Below, piece after piece: positions 46,982 to 55,957 of a DNA stretch of 64,000 nucleotides. The notes under the pieces are model-generated. The model was not told where the DNA came from. It did no database searches and saw only the letters and a list, made by a program, of their open reading frames with translations. The position numbers and the translations under genes are program-made. Every line of letters begins with the position of its first letter. The stretch's first letter is position 1. Where the stretch lies: positions 1-64,000 of the forward strand of contig NZ_FNBL01000007.1 in assembly GCF_900102315.1 (NCBI RefSeq). Direction: 5' to 3'. Origin of the DNA: Celeribacter baekdonensis (GTDB lineage: Bacteria > Pseudomonadota > Alphaproteobacteria > Rhodobacterales > Rhodobacteraceae).

Positions 46982-47003
46982 AGACGACCTCCTTTACATA
47001 TCA

Positions 47004-47038
47004 GAACGCACCGTTCATATGAAACGAAACGCATCGTT
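47004..47038. promoter_or_regulatory. Double operator between the tetR-like gene and its divergent partner
   Basis: GAACGcacCGTTC (47004-47016) and AACGcatCGTT (47028-47038) are perfect palindromes sharing the half-site AACG/CGTT. Their centres are 23 bp apart, a TetR-type arrangement. Confidence 0.6.
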
Positions 47039-47054
47039 CCGTTTGGAGTATCAC

Positions 47055-47309
47055 ATGCCCACTGTCGCCACCAGCCCCACAGTCGCCACCAGCCCCGCAA
47101 CCCCGCGCAAACCCAATCGCCTGCGGTTCAGCGCCTTTGTTTTTCTTGGCGTCTACCCTTTGGTAACCGCCGTAATCTATGCCCTCGCCCCTGTCACAAA
47201 CGACTGGCCAATCTGGCAACGCAACCTCGTCATGGTGCCGATCATCGTTCTGTCCATGGTGTTTTTCATCATCCCACGCATTCACAGACATTTTGGTCGC
47301 TGGCTGTGA
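47055..47309 (+). CDS. Small two-segment membrane protein beside the TetR gene
   Basis: An 84-aa protein. After a Thr/Pro/Ala-rich start with the direct repeat TSPTVATSP, it has two membrane segments (about 25-45 and 55-74). The ending is IPRIHRHFGRWL. TTGGAG lies 7 nt before ATG 47055. The divergent TetR regulator and double operator suggest it is the regulated target. The function is unknown; it resembles small DUF2798-like stress membrane proteins, but this is a guess. Confidence 0.75.
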   Translation: MPTVATSPTVATSPATPRKPNRLRFSAFVFLGVYPLVTAVIYALAPVTNDWPIWQRNLVMVPIIVLSMVFFIIPRIHRHFGRWL

Positions 47310-47362
47310 CCCTGCGCCCCCCGCAGGGACACAAAGTCCCATTGACCAAGTGCTGCAGCACT
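47310..47362. other. Cluster of small inverted repeats in a gene gap
   Basis: CCCTGCG/CGCAGGG (47310-47328) begins right after a stop codon and looks like a terminator without T tract. GGGAC/GTCCC (47326-47340) overlaps it. The 14-bp palindrome AGTGCTGCAGCACT (47349-47362) lies 14 bp before the DUF952 gene. Confidence 0.5.
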
Positions 47363-47376
47363 GGCATCTGAGAGAC

Positions 47377-47712
47377 ATGCATATTTACAAAATCTTCCGG
47401 GCCCCCGAATGGGCGGCCATGCAGGCCGGCGGCGAGACCCTTGGTGCGCCTGTTGATCTGGCCGATGGCTATGTCCATTTCTCCACCAAAGATCAGGTCA
47501 AAGAGACCGTGACCAAATGGTTTGCGGGCGAAGAGGGTCTGCATATTCTCGCCTGCGACAGCGACGCGATGGCCCCGCATATCAAATGGGAACCGTCGCG
47601 TGGCGGTGCCTTGTTCCCACATCTCTATCGTGCCCTGCGCATGGATGACATCCTTTGGGTCAAATCCCTGCCGCTTGGTCCCGATGGGCATCTCTTTCCA
47701 GAGGATCTATAA
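47377..47712 (+). CDS. DUF952 family protein
   Basis: A 111-aa protein with the DUF952 pattern MHIYKIFRAPEWAAMQ, GYVHFSTKDQVKETV, LACDSDAMAPHIKWEP and FPHLYRALRMDDI. Function is not established. Its stop codon is directly followed by the pyrD start, so the two are cotranscribed. Confidence 0.88.
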   Translation: MHIYKIFRAPEWAAMQAGGETLGAPVDLADGYVHFSTKDQVKETVTKWFAGEEGLHILACDSDAMAPHIKWEPSRGGALFPHLYRALRMDDILWVKSLPLGPDGHLFPEDL

Positions 47713-48786
47713 ATGACTCTCTTTGAACAGGTTGGCATGGCGCTTTTGCGCAGCCTCGACCCGGAGAAATCCCATCACTTCGCCCTGTCCGCCCTGCGCG
47801 CGGGCTTGGCCCCCCTGCCCGGTCCGATCACATCGACGCGGCTGAAAACCAAAATCGCAGGCCTTGAGATGCCCAATCCCGTGGGTCTGGCCGCCGGGTT
47901 TGACAAAAATGCCGAAGCCATCCCGCAACTGGCGCGCGCGGGCTTTGGCTTTATCGAATTGGGCGCTGCCACTCCGCGTCCCCAGCCGGGCAACCCAAAA
48001 CCGCGTCTGTTTCGCCTGAGCGAAGATCATGCGGTGATCAACCGTTTTGGGTTTAACAATGACGGGATGGAGGCGATCGGAAATCGTTTGGCGCGCTGTC
48101 GCCAGTCGACCCACCGCGCCAAAATCCCCGTTGGCCTGAACCTTGGTGCCAACAAAGACAGCGAAGATCGTGCCGGTGATTTCGCCAAAGTGCTGGCCCA
48201 TTGCGGCAATGCGATTGATTTCGCCACGGTCAATGTCTCCTCGCCCAACACCGAGCGCCTGCGCGATTTGCAGGGGCCTGAGGCGCTTGAGGCGCTGTTG
48301 CGTGGCGTGTTGGAGGCGCGCACAGGTTTGGATCATAAAGTACCGGTGTTTTTGAAAATCGCCCCGGATTTGGAGGCCTCCGAGTTGTCCGAACTGGCCG
48401 AGGTGGCGCGCAAATCCGGCATTGACGCGGTGATCGCCACCAACACCACTTTATCGCGTGAAGGTTTGAAATCTGCACATAAAGGCGAGATGGGCGGTCT
48501 GTCAGGTCGTCCATTGTTCGAAAAGTCCACGCGGGTACTGGCGCAATTGTCCCGCAACTTGGGCGATGATCTCCCTTTGATCGGGGTCGGGGGCATCGCC
48601 TCCGCCTTAGATGCCTACACCAAAATCCGCGCCGGGGCCTCGGTCGTTCAGCTCTATTCAGCCATGGTCTATCAGGGTCTCTCTCTGGCCCCGCGCATCG
48701 CGCGTGGTTTGGACGATCTGCTCAAACAAGACGGGTTTGACACGGTGGCGGAAGCGGTCGGCACCAAGCGCGGTGATTGGCTTTAA
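47713..48786 (+). CDS. pyrD: Dihydroorotate dehydrogenase (quinone), class 2
   Basis: Membrane-associated flavoenzyme of pyrimidine synthesis that passes electrons to quinone (357 aa). An N-terminal membrane-binding helical extension (about 1-45) is followed by the FMN barrel. [29 protein letters not shown] and the catalytic-serine motif [15 protein letters not shown] are visible, with [20 protein letters not shown] and [10 protein letters not shown] near the C-terminus. Its stop lies in a short tandem duplication shared with the convergent MATE gene. Confidence 0.97.
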   Translation: MTLFEQVGMALLRSLDPEKSHHFALSALRAGLAPLPGPITSTRLKTKIAGLEMPNPVGLAAGFDKNAEAIPQLARAGFGFIELGAATPRPQPGNPKPRLFRLSEDHAVINRFGFNNDGMEAIGNRLARCRQSTHRAKIPVGLNLGANKDSEDRAGDFAKVLAHCGNAIDFATVNVSSPNTERLRDLQGPEALEALLRGVLEARTGLDHKVPVFLKIAPDLEASELSELAEVARKSGIDAVIATNTTLSREGLKSAHKGEMGGLSGRPLFEKSTRVLAQLSRNLGDDLPLIGVGGIASALDAYTKIRAGASVVQLYSAMVYQGLSLAPRIARGLDDLLKQDGFDTVAEAVGTKRGDWL

Positions 48787-48801
48787 CCCATCTTTAACCC
48801 A
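48781..48801. repeat. 11-bp tandem duplication holding both convergent stop codons
   Basis: CTTTAACCCA at 48781-48790 and 48792-48801. The first copy gives the pyrD TAA and the second, read on the other strand, gives the MATE TAA. Confidence 0.75.
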
Positions 48802-50119
48802 CGCGCGTGGCCTGTGCCTCAAGCCCCGGATATTTCCACAAAAGCGTCGCACCCCGCGCGATATAGCTGACCATCAGCGCGGCCCAAAGCCCGTGATTGC
48901 CAAAGAGCGGGATCATGACCGCGACGGCGATGACATAGGCCAAAAGCGACAGGATCATCATGTTGCGCATATCGCGGGTGCGGGTTGCGCCGATGAAAAT
49001 CCCGTCCAACATCCAGGCCGCCAAGCCCAAAAGCGGGGCCAAAACCATCCACGGTAAAAACGCCCGCGCCGCAATGCGCACATCAGAAGCGGTGGTCATG
49101 GTGTCGATGATCGCACCGCCAAAGACGGCAAAACCCAGCGCCAAAAGCCCAGAGGCGATCAGCCCCCAAAACGAGGCCAGCAAAGCGCCGCGCCGCAACG
49201 CCGCGCGCGAACGTGCGCCAAGCGCATGACCGACAATGGCTTCGGCAGAAAAGGCAAAGCCATCGAGCGCGTAGGCGGTGATCTCGATAAACTGCATCAA
49301 GATTTGGTTGGCCGCCAAAGTGCGGTCGCCAAACCCGGCACCGAGAAAGGTAAAGCTGACCATGACGGCCAACAGCAACACGGAGCGGATCATAATATCG
49401 GTGTTGACCTTGGCCATATAGATCAGCCGCGCCCGGTCAAACACCCGTGCCCAATCGCGCCAACTTGGCACGTTGAACGCATCGCGACAGAGCCAAAGCC
49501 CCATCAACGCGCCGCTGACCTCGGCCAAAACCGTTGCCGTCGCCACGCCCTGAACACCCCAGCCCAACCCCAGCACGAACCAGAGGTCCAAACCGATGTT
49601 CAACCCGTTCATCCACAATTGCAGCACCAAGACGCCGCGGGTGCGCTCCTGGGCGATCAACCAGCCGGTGATGCCGTATAGCGCGATGGCAAAAGGCGCG
49701 GACCAGATGCGGATGGAAATATAACTGCGGGCAAGGCTTTCGACCTCGGGCGAGGCCGGAGACAGGCGAAAGGCGGCCCAAAGAATCGGCATTTGAAATG
49801 CAATCAACGCGACACCGCCGACCACACCGATCATCAAAGCGCGGGTCAAAAGGGCGGCCACTTCGCCCGTATCCGCGGCCCCGCGCGCCTGTGACACCAA
49901 CCCGGTGGTGCCCATGCGCAAAAAGCCGAAGAGCCAGTAAATTGACGCCAAAATGATCGCGCCAACGCCCACGGCCCCAATCGGTGCGGCCAGTCCCATT
50001 TGCCCCACCACGCCCGTATCCACCGCGCCAAGGATCGGCACGGTGGCGTTGGACAGTACGATGGGAATGGCGATTTTAAGGACCCGTTTGTGGGTCAATG
50101 CCACCGATGCGTCGGTCAT
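48794..50119 (-). CDS. MATE family efflux transporter (DinF-like)
   Basis: Twelve-segment cation-coupled exporter (441 aa). The two homologous halves begin at MTDASVALTHKRVLKIAIP and about residue 235. Family segments ILSNATVPILGAVDTGVVG-like and ALDGFAFSAEAIVGHALGAR match the DinF branch. ATG 50119 lies 1 base after the upstream stop; the frame to 50137 is disfavoured. Confidence 0.92.
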   Translation of the reverse strand: MTDASVALTHKRVLKIAIPIVLSNATVPILGAVDTGVVGQMGLAAPIGAVGVGAIILASIYWLFGFLRMGTTGLVSQARGAADTGEVAALLTRALMIGVVGGVALIAFQMPILWAAFRLSPASPEVESLARSYISIRIWSAPFAIALYGITGWLIAQERTRGVLVLQLWMNGLNIGLDLWFVLGLGWGVQGVATATVLAEVSGALMGLWLCRDAFNVPSWRDWARVFDRARLIYMAKVNTDIMIRSVLLLAVMVSFTFLGAGFGDRTLAANQILMQFIEITAYALDGFAFSAEAIVGHALGARSRAALRRGALLASFWGLIASGLLALGFAVFGGAIIDTMTTASDVRIAARAFLPWMVLAPLLGLAAWMLDGIFIGATRTRDMRNMMILSLLAYVIAVAVMIPLFGNHGLWAALMVSYIARGATLLWKYPGLEAQATRVG

Positions 50120-50120
50120 T

Positions 50121-50618
50121 TCAGGGCTGCACCTCAAGCTCGGGCATCAAGAAATGCCCCATGGCTTGTACGGTCGGTCGCGCCCGGTTGTCCTGCCACG
50201 CCTCCACCCGCACAGAGGCATAACGCCGCCCCGCGCGGGTGATCTCGGCGCGCGCATAGGCATCGCGCGGCAGGCCAGAGCGCAGATAATCCACAGTTAT
50301 ATCAATGGTTTTCGGTAAGGCGGGCATCACCTCCACGCTCTCCCCCGCCTCCATCCGTGGCCAAATCAAAGACCAGCCCAGCGAAATGATCGCCGTGACC
50401 TCCAAAAACGCCGCCAAAGCCCCGCCATGCAGCGCAGGCAGGGTTGGATTTCCAATCAAATCAGGACGATATGGCATGATCGCGGTCAATTCATCGCCGC
50501 GCCGTTCAAATTCAAATCCCATAAAGGCGATATAGGGCACACGCGCCACCAAGGCCGCGAGCGCCGCATCGCGCCGTTCTTTGACGACCTGGACGGGTTC
50601 GGGTTTGGCTCGCACCAT
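50121..50618 (-). CDS. PaaI-like hotdog thioesterase (second of a tandem pair)
   Basis: A 165-aa hotdog protein with LPALHGGALAAFLEVTAIIS, the usual active-site helix. It is rather diverged from its neighbour (50618-51040), to which it is coupled by a TGATG overlap. A GTG at 50621 is the alternative start. Such pairs in this group probably act on different acyl-CoAs. Confidence 0.85.
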   Translation of the reverse strand: MVRAKPEPVQVVKERRDAALAALVARVPYIAFMGFEFERRGDELTAIMPYRPDLIGNPTLPALHGGALAAFLEVTAIISLGWSLIWPRMEAGESVEVMPALPKTIDITVDYLRSGLPRDAYARAEITRAGRRYASVRVEAWQDNRARPTVQAMGHFLMPELEVQP

Positions 50619-51040
50619 CACGCGCGCTCCACGGTAAAGGCCCCTGTGGCGGCGGCAACGGGCACATCGGAGGTGCCATCATTGGCCGACACCCGCACGA
50701 AAGCGACAGAGCGGGTCATATGGTAACAAATCGCATGGGCGGTGATGGTCGCGCCGGGTTTTGCGGCGCGCATGTAATCTATTCTCAGATCAATCGTGGC
50801 AGTCGCCGGCCCTGATTTCGGATGACTCATAACGGAGGCCCCGGCGCATGTGTCCATCAAGGCGGAGACCGCGCCACCGTGGATCACGCCCGTGTCCGGG
50901 TCGCCGATCAGCGCTTCAGAGTAGGGCATAAAAATCTCTGCCTCCCCCTGACCGATCGAATCAAGTTTCATGCCAAGCGCCCGGCAATGCGGCAGGGCTT
51001 CGATGAATTGGCGGGCAATTTTTGTACGTTCTTCGGTCAT
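50618..51040 (-). CDS. PaaI-like hotdog thioesterase (first of a tandem pair)
   Basis: A 140-aa acyl-CoA thioesterase-like protein with GDPDTGVIHGGAVSALMDTC (near 45-64), the conserved HGG motif and the Asp of the active site. FVRVSANDGTSDVPVAAATG closes the fold. First gene of the thioesterase-thioesterase-MATE unit. Its start faces the metal exporter across a regulatory region rich in TTGCA motifs. Confidence 0.88.
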   Translation of the reverse strand: MTEERTKIARQFIEALPHCRALGMKLDSIGQGEAEIFMPYSEALIGDPDTGVIHGGAVSALMDTCAGASVMSHPKSGPATATIDLRIDYMRAAKPGATITAHAICYHMTRSVAFVRVSANDGTSDVPVAAATGAFTVERA

Positions 51041-51127
51041 GAAAGGCTCATTGGAGACGGCTTAATGGCTGTGCACAGCGGTGCTTTTGGGCGGTGGCGG
51101 GCAAAATTCGACCCTTTGGGCATGGCT

Positions 51128-51191
51128 TTGCATAATGTGGCTTGCAACACGGGCTGCAAGGTTTATCTTCTGCAATTAAGAATGACTTGCA
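51128..51191. promoter_or_regulatory. Array of five TTGCA/TGCAA half-sites
   Basis: TTGCA at 51128, 51142 and 51187 and TGCAA at 51155 and 51171. They lie 13 to 16 bp apart and form TTGCA-N8-TGCAA and TGCAA-N11-TTGCA inverted pairs. The array fills the gap between the divergent thioesterase and metal-exporter genes. Confidence 0.55.
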
Positions 51192-51215
51192 ACTAACCCC
51201 ACGGAAGTTTCCCGC

Positions 51216-52397
51216 ATGACCAACATTGCCCGCCCCAATGAAGCCCGCGTCGAAGCCCGCGTCGCGGTGCCCGATACAGTGCCCCTGGCAAAACTGGCGA
51301 TCCAGCGGCCACTGCGTTTCAAACGTGCCATCATCGCCCTCGCTTTTGTCGCTCTGGCGCTGGCCCCAGCTCCACTTGGCGCGCTCACCCGAGAACAAAT
51401 GACCGACGCCTTCACCCAAGTCTCCGCCTTTGTCGCCGCCACATTGTTGTTGTTTTACGGCGCAGAACGGGTGTTTCGGTTTAGTATGGGCGAGACGCTC
51501 AAGGGGGCGAGATGGATGCAAGTGCCACTGGCCTCCTTGTTGGGTGCCACCCCCGGATGTGGCGGCGCGGTGATTGTGATCGCGGCCTATTCCAGCGGCA
51601 ATGTCGGCTTTGGCGCGGTGGTGGCGACACTCACGGCGACCATGGGCGACGCGGCGTTTTTGTTGATCGCCACCCGGCCTGATGCGGCGCTTGTGGTTCT
51701 GCCATTGTCTTTCGCCACGGGCATTCTGTTTGGCTGGTTTGTGGATGTGGTCCACCCCAACGGCGTGACGCGCAGCGCAGGCTCCGCCTGTGAGTTGGCA
51801 CCCCGGATTGGCCGCATCCGCCCGCGCGACATCGCCTATCTCGTGCCGCTCTTCCCGGCGCTTGCCGTTGGTGTCGCACAACTGGCACAGATCGAACTTA
51901 CAACCCTGTTCGGCATCCCGATCACTGTCTTCGCGCTGATTGGCACCGGCATGGGTCTGGTGATTTGGGTCCTCTCGCCGGTTCAGGCGATGACCCACCC
52001 GGACGATGCACCGGTGACGCGCATGGCGGAGGAAACCTCGTTTATCTCTGTCTGGGTGATCGGGGCCTATCTGACCTATGAATATGCGGCGCAGTTTTTG
52101 GGTCTGGACCTTGCCGCATTGTTTTCCTCGATCGCGCCACTGTTGCCGCTGATCGCCATTCTGATCGGATTCATCCCCGGTTGCGGCCCGCAAGTGTTGG
52201 TCACCACGCTCTATATCAACGGGCTGATCCCCTTTGCGGCCCTTTTGGGCAATGCGATTTCCAATGATGGCGACGCTTTGTTCCCCGCCATCGCGTTGGA
52301 ACCGCGTGCGGCCGTGCTGGCCACCGCTTATACCGCAATCCCGGCCTTGATCCTGAGCTATATCGTTTACTATGGTTTCCCAAACGTTCTGAATTAA
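51216..52397 (+). CDS. Putative ten-segment heavy-metal (manganese) exporter, ArsP_2 type
   Basis: Inner-membrane protein of the PF11449-like family (393 aa, about ten segments). An internal two-fold repeat is marked by ATPGCGGAVIVIAAYSS (near 111) and FIPGCGPQVLVTTLY (near 320), each with a PGCG motif. TATMGDAAFLLIATRPDA follows the first. Members are labelled putative manganese or heavy-metal exporters without much direct evidence. An unusual half-site array precedes it, suggesting metal-responsive control. Confidence 0.82.
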   Translation: MTNIARPNEARVEARVAVPDTVPLAKLAIQRPLRFKRAIIALAFVALALAPAPLGALTREQMTDAFTQVSAFVAATLLLFYGAERVFRFSMGETLKGARWMQVPLASLLGATPGCGGAVIVIAAYSSGNVGFGAVVATLTATMGDAAFLLIATRPDAALVVLPLSFATGILFGWFVDVVHPNGVTRSAGSACELAPRIGRIRPRDIAYLVPLFPALAVGVAQLAQIELTTLFGIPITVFALIGTGMGLVIWVLSPVQAMTHPDDAPVTRMAEETSFISVWVIGAYLTYEYAAQFLGLDLAALFSSIAPLLPLIAILIGFIPGCGPQVLVTTLYINGLIPFAALLGNAISNDGDALFPAIALEPRAAVLATAYTAIPALILSYIVYYGFPNVLN

Positions 52398-52406
52398 GTT
52401 GCGAAA

Positions 52407-52424
52407 CTAAACCCACCAGTTTAG
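52407..52424. promoter_or_regulatory. Inverted repeat before the first MerR gene
   Basis: CTAAAC-CCACCA-GTTTAG is a perfect 6-bp-arm inverted repeat, 24 bp before the MerR start. Operator candidate. Confidence 0.45.
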
Positions 52425-52448
52425 ATGCGACGTGAGGAGAGTGAAGCC

Positions 52449-52823
52449 ATGTCTGATCAACGTCTCACGTTTAAGGAAATGTGCGCGCAGTTCGATGTGA
52501 CGCCGCGTACCCTGCGATATTACGAGTATATCGAATTGCTGGCCCCCGAAAAGGAAGGCCGGTCACGGTTTTACACCCCGCGCGAACTGGCGCGGATGAA
52601 ACTGATCCTGCGGGGGCGGCGCTATGGGTTCTCGCTCGAAGAGATTCGCCAATGGCTGTCGATCTACGAAGAACAAGGCACCGACGCACAATCGGCGGCC
52701 TTTATCGACTTGGCAGATCGTCAACTTCAAGCGCTCACAGAACAACGCCAAGACCTCGACAAGGCGATTGAAGAACTCAAGAAACTGCGCGCAGACACTC
52801 TGGCGGGCGGCAAGCCCGCCTGA
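52449..52823 (+). CDS. MerR family regulator (first of a paralogous pair)
   Basis: A 124-aa protein. The N-terminal winged helix-turn-helix is LTFKEMCAQFDVTPRTLRYY, then YIELLAPEKEGRSRFYTPRE and a helical dimerisation region ending in a coiled coil (about 85-120, LADRQLQALTEQRQDLDKAI). It lacks the cysteine set of metal-sensing MerR proteins. It is close to the second copy through the DNA-binding part (about half identical by eye). ATG 52449 follows GAGGAGA. Target may be the fatty-acid genes downstream. Confidence 0.9.
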   Translation: MSDQRLTFKEMCAQFDVTPRTLRYYEYIELLAPEKEGRSRFYTPRELARMKLILRGRRYGFSLEEIRQWLSIYEEQGTDAQSAAFIDLADRQLQALTEQRQDLDKAIEELKKLRADTLAGGKPA

Positions 52824-53291
52824 GGGCCGCCGCCGCCTCACATCCAAAATGACCCTAAGGCGTGGCCGCTTCTGTGGTTTGGCCTTCCATTCAGGTTTGA
52901 CCTCCCACTCAATGTCACGAATGCCTACGACGCAACGTCTTTGACGATCAAAGCTCGTCGATTGCTCTTTAACCGCGCCCTAGGCCGCGTCCCCTCAAAG
53001 CCGCCCGGCGCAGAATACACATAAAAACCAAAGCGCTTTTAATCCTGTTTTTCCTGACATTCCCTTGTTCTTCAGATCAATTCCCCAAACCGTTTGCAAT
53101 CAATCTAACGAATGAATATCTTTTGACTGAGACGATCCGACGCGCAAAACTTGCCTGATCGGAAGTGACGCCACGTTTCGATTAAAGAGATGGGCAAGAA
53201 GCGAATAAGATGGGGCGAAGGCAGAGCTTACGCCCCACAGTCGGTGTGTGGATCATATCCACAGTCGACGGGAAACGGAGTAAACCGCCCG
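52824..53291. other. Gene-free 468-bp stretch between the MerR genes
   Basis: No gene is supported. The part from 53000 to 53190 is A+T-rich compared with its surroundings and includes a small AAAGCGCTTT palindrome (53030-53039). The last 60 bp hold the palindrome before the second MerR gene. It presumably contains that operon's promoter. Confidence 0.55.
53235..53267. promoter_or_regulatory. Palindrome and direct repeat before the second MerR gene
   Basis: TGTGGATCATATCCACA (53247-53263) is a perfect 7-bp-arm palindrome, 28 bp before the start. The 9-mer CCACAGTCG occurs at 53235-53243 and 53259-53267. Confidence 0.55.
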
Positions 53292-53690
53292 ATGACGAAA
53301 GAGGTAATGACCATCCGCGAAATGTGTGAAGCGTTCGAGGTAACGCCGCGCACGTTGCGCTTCTATGAGGCCAAAGAACTGATCTTTCCGATCCGTGAGG
53401 GACAGAAACGTCTGTTCACCAAACGCGATCGGGCTCGTTTGAAACTGATCATGCGGGGCAAAAAATTTGGCTTTTCTTTAGAAGAGATCCGGCAATTGCT
53501 GGATCTGTTCTCAGAGAAAGACGGAGGGGTGGCGCAGCTGCGCGAGACGTTAAAATCGTATCGCGTTAAGCTTGCGGAGATGGAGGAGCAAAAACAACTG
53601 CTCCTCAGTGTCATGGCCGATTTGGAGCATGAGATTGAGTTCGCCGAAACCGAACTTGAGAAACAGACACGCGAGGGCACAAAAAGCTGA
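53292..53690 (+). CDS. MerR family regulator (second copy), before the acyl-CoA dehydrogenase
   Basis: A 132-aa protein with the helix-turn-helix MTIREMCEAFEVTPRTLRFY, AKELIFPIREGQKRLFTKRD, and a long coiled coil (about 85-128). No metal-binding cysteine pair is seen. It precedes the acyl-CoA dehydrogenase by 30 bp, which fits regulators of fatty-acid or branched-chain acid breakdown that sense acyl-CoA. ATG 53292 is chosen; ATG 53307 is possible. Confidence 0.9.
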   Translation: MTKEVMTIREMCEAFEVTPRTLRFYEAKELIFPIREGQKRLFTKRDRARLKLIMRGKKFGFSLEEIRQLLDLFSEKDGGVAQLRETLKSYRVKLAEMEEQKQLLLSVMADLEHEIEFAETELEKQTREGTKS

Positions 53691-53720
53691 CCTCGCGAGA
53701 CACGCAAAGGGAGATCAGCC

Positions 53721-55493
53721 ATGCCGAGTTACACGGCGCCGACGAAAGACATTCAATATGTTCTGCACGATGTGTTGAACATCTCGAACTCAGAGGTGCC
53801 GGGCTATGCCGACCTCGACCGCGAATTTACCGAAGCCATTTTGGACGCCGCAGGCCAATTGGCCTCCGAAGTGATTGCGCCATTGAACACGGTTGGCGAC
53901 ACAGAAGGCTGTACCTTTGAGAATGGCGTGATCACCACGCCGACCGGGTTCAAAGCAGCCTTTGAGCAAGTCAAAGAAGGCGGCTGGCCGGGGCTTGATC
54001 TGCCCGAAGAATACGGCGGCCAAGGATTGCCCTATCTGATCAGCACTGCCGTGGGCGAATTGTTTTCCGGTGCGAACCAGGCCTTCACCATGTATCAGGG
54101 CCTGACCCATGGTGCGGCTTCGGCGATCTTGGTGCATGGCACCGAGGATCAAAAAGCCACCTACCTGCCGAAAATGACGTCTTGCGAATGGACCGGGACG
54201 ATGAACCTGACGGAGCCGCATTGTGGCACCGATCTGGGCCTGATGCGCACCAAGGCCGAGCCACAAGACGACGGCTCCTACAAGATCAGCGGCCAAAAGA
54301 TTTTCATCTCGGCGGGCGATCACGACATGTCCGACAACGTCATCCACCTCGTGCTGGGCAAGATTGTGGGCGGGCCTGAGGGGATCAAAGGCGTGTCCCT
54401 GTTCATCGTGCCAAAATTTCTGGTCAACGAAGACGGCTCTGTTGGCGCACGCAATGGCGTGTCCGTTGGCTCCATCGAAGAGAAAATGGGCATCCACGGC
54501 AACTCGACCTGTGTGATGAACTATGACGAAGCGACAGGCTACCTTTTGGGCGACATGCACAAAGGCATGCGCGCGATGTTCACCATGATGAACGAGGCGC
54601 GTTTGGGCGTCGGCATGCAGGGCCTCGCCCAAGCCGAAGCCGCCTACCAAAACGCCGTGATCTACGCCAAGGACCGGCTTCAGGGGCGTGCTGTCACTGG
54701 CGCTGAAAACCCCGATGGCCCCGCCGATCCGCTGATCGTGCACCCCGACATCCGCCGCAACCTGATGGATCAAAAGAGCTTTATCGAGGGCGCGCGGGCC
54801 TTTATGCTTTGGGGCGCGCAATTGATTGATGCGGGCCACAAGGGCGGCGACACAGCCGCTGAGGGCCTCGTGTCCCTGATGACGCCGGTGCTCAAAGGGT
54901 TCCTCACCGACAAGGGCTATGAGGCGACCGTGAACGCGCAACAGGTCTATGGCGGCCATGGCTATATCGAAGAATGGGGCATGTCCCAATTCACCCGCGA
55001 TGCCCGGATTGCGATGATCTATGAGGGTGCGAACGGCGTTCAGGCGCTTGATCTTGTCGGCCGCAAATTGGCGCAGGACGGTGGCAAACATGTCATGGCC
55101 TTCTTTGACATGGTCAAAACCTTTTGCAAGGAAAACGGCGACGGCGATATGGCGGAATTTGTTGATCCGCTGAAAGCCGCCTCGAAAGACCTGCAAAGCG
55201 CGGGCATGTATTTCATGCAAAACGGCATGAAAAACCCGAACGCGGCACTGTCTGGCTCTTATGACTTCATGCATCTGTTTGGCTATGTCTGCCTTGGCCT
55301 GATGTGGGGTCGGATGGCGAAAACCTCGCTCACCGCGCTGGCGAATGGCACCGATGATCCCGAGTTCCACAAGAACAAACTGATCACCGCGCGCTATTAC
55401 ATGGCCCGTTCGTTGCCGATGACCGGCACGCTGTTGAAACGCATCGAATCTGGTGCCGATCCGGTGATGGCGCTGGCCGCCGAAGCGTTCTAA
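53721..55493 (+). CDS. Acyl-CoA dehydrogenase, DmdC/FadE-like with C-terminal extension
   Basis: FAD enzyme of 590 aa. N-terminal domain about 40-160, FAD-binding beta domain with [19 protein letters not shown] (near 156-174), C-terminal helical domain with [20 protein letters not shown], and catalytic Glu in [18 protein letters not shown] further C-terminal domain (about 465-590) is the hallmark of the long acyl-CoA dehydrogenases that include DmdC (3-methylmercaptopropionyl-CoA). With thiolase and FadB downstream, ordinary beta-oxidation is more likely than DMSP demethylation; the substrate is uncertain. Confidence 0.93.
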   Translation: MPSYTAPTKDIQYVLHDVLNISNSEVPGYADLDREFTEAILDAAGQLASEVIAPLNTVGDTEGCTFENGVITTPTGFKAAFEQVKEGGWPGLDLPEEYGGQGLPYLISTAVGELFSGANQAFTMYQGLTHGAASAILVHGTEDQKATYLPKMTSCEWTGTMNLTEPHCGTDLGLMRTKAEPQDDGSYKISGQKIFISAGDHDMSDNVIHLVLGKIVGGPEGIKGVSLFIVPKFLVNEDGSVGARNGVSVGSIEEKMGIHGNSTCVMNYDEATGYLLGDMHKGMRAMFTMMNEARLGVGMQGLAQAEAAYQNAVIYAKDRLQGRAVTGAENPDGPADPLIVHPDIRRNLMDQKSFIEGARAFMLWGAQLIDAGHKGGDTAAEGLVSLMTPVLKGFLTDKGYEATVNAQQVYGGHGYIEEWGMSQFTRDARIAMIYEGANGVQALDLVGRKLAQDGGKHVMAFFDMVKTFCKENGDGDMAEFVDPLKAASKDLQSAGMYFMQNGMKNPNAALSGSYDFMHLFGYVCLGLMWGRMAKTSLTALANGTDDPEFHKNKLITARYYMARSLPMTGTLLKRIESGADPVMALAAEAF

Positions 55494-55515
55494 ACTCGGG
55501 TTACCTTGATCTTTT

Positions 55516-55551
55516 GGCCCCTCGCCCGGATGTCGGGCGGGGGGTCTTTTT
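55516..55551 (+). terminator. Terminator after the acyl-CoA dehydrogenase gene
   Basis: Stem CGCCCG/CGGGCG extended by GC pairs (55517-55545), followed by a T run. Later genes may need their own promoter. Confidence 0.75.
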
Positions 55552-55590
55552 ATGTGTCGGTCCAAATGGGCCAAATGACGGAGCGTAACC

Positions 55591-55803
55591 ATGCCCAAGC
55601 GCTTTAGAATGACGCGGCGTTTTCCTGTTTCTATGACCGAAGATGGCTATCGTCGTCTCAAACGGTTCGCGAGGGAGGCGGGACTGGATGAGGGAGAGGC
55701 TTTGTCTTTTCTATTCGAAAATTTCACCTCCGTCATAAACGAAGACACGCTTGAACACCGGATGCGACTGTTCAATGCAGATTTGGAGAAAAGGAAAAAA
55801 TGA
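55591..55803 (+). CDS. Small conserved hypothetical protein
   Basis: A 70-aa basic protein, MTRRFPVSMTEDGYRRLKRF, then a helix with ALSFLFENFTSVINEDTLEHR. The start of a ribbon-helix-helix-like pattern is possible but not certain. ATG 55591 has GGAG before it; ATG 55609 is the alternative. It lies between the acyl-CoA dehydrogenase and GST genes. Confidence 0.65.
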   Translation: MPKRFRMTRRFPVSMTEDGYRRLKRFAREAGLDEGEALSFLFENFTSVINEDTLEHRMRLFNADLEKRKK

Positions 55804-55957
55804 CCCAAACCGCGCACCTTGTCAGAGCCTGCGTTTTGACGCCCGTGCTGCGCGGTGAGTATTTTTCCAACGATGAAGCTGAGGCACATCGAACCTTTGC
55901 AATGCGCCTGTTCTGCCCCCATGTTTGGGTCAACGTTGCAGCACAAGGATCGAACAG

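Noticed and set aside
53721-55493. Calling the acyl-CoA dehydrogenase dmdC outright
   Set aside because: Length and C-terminal domain fit, but the neighbours are fadA/fadB-type genes and not dmdA, dmdB or dmdD.
53790-55598. A 602-aa open frame opposite the acyl-CoA dehydrogenase gene
   Set aside because: Same reason: an antisense shadow rich in His/Arg/Gln without motifs.
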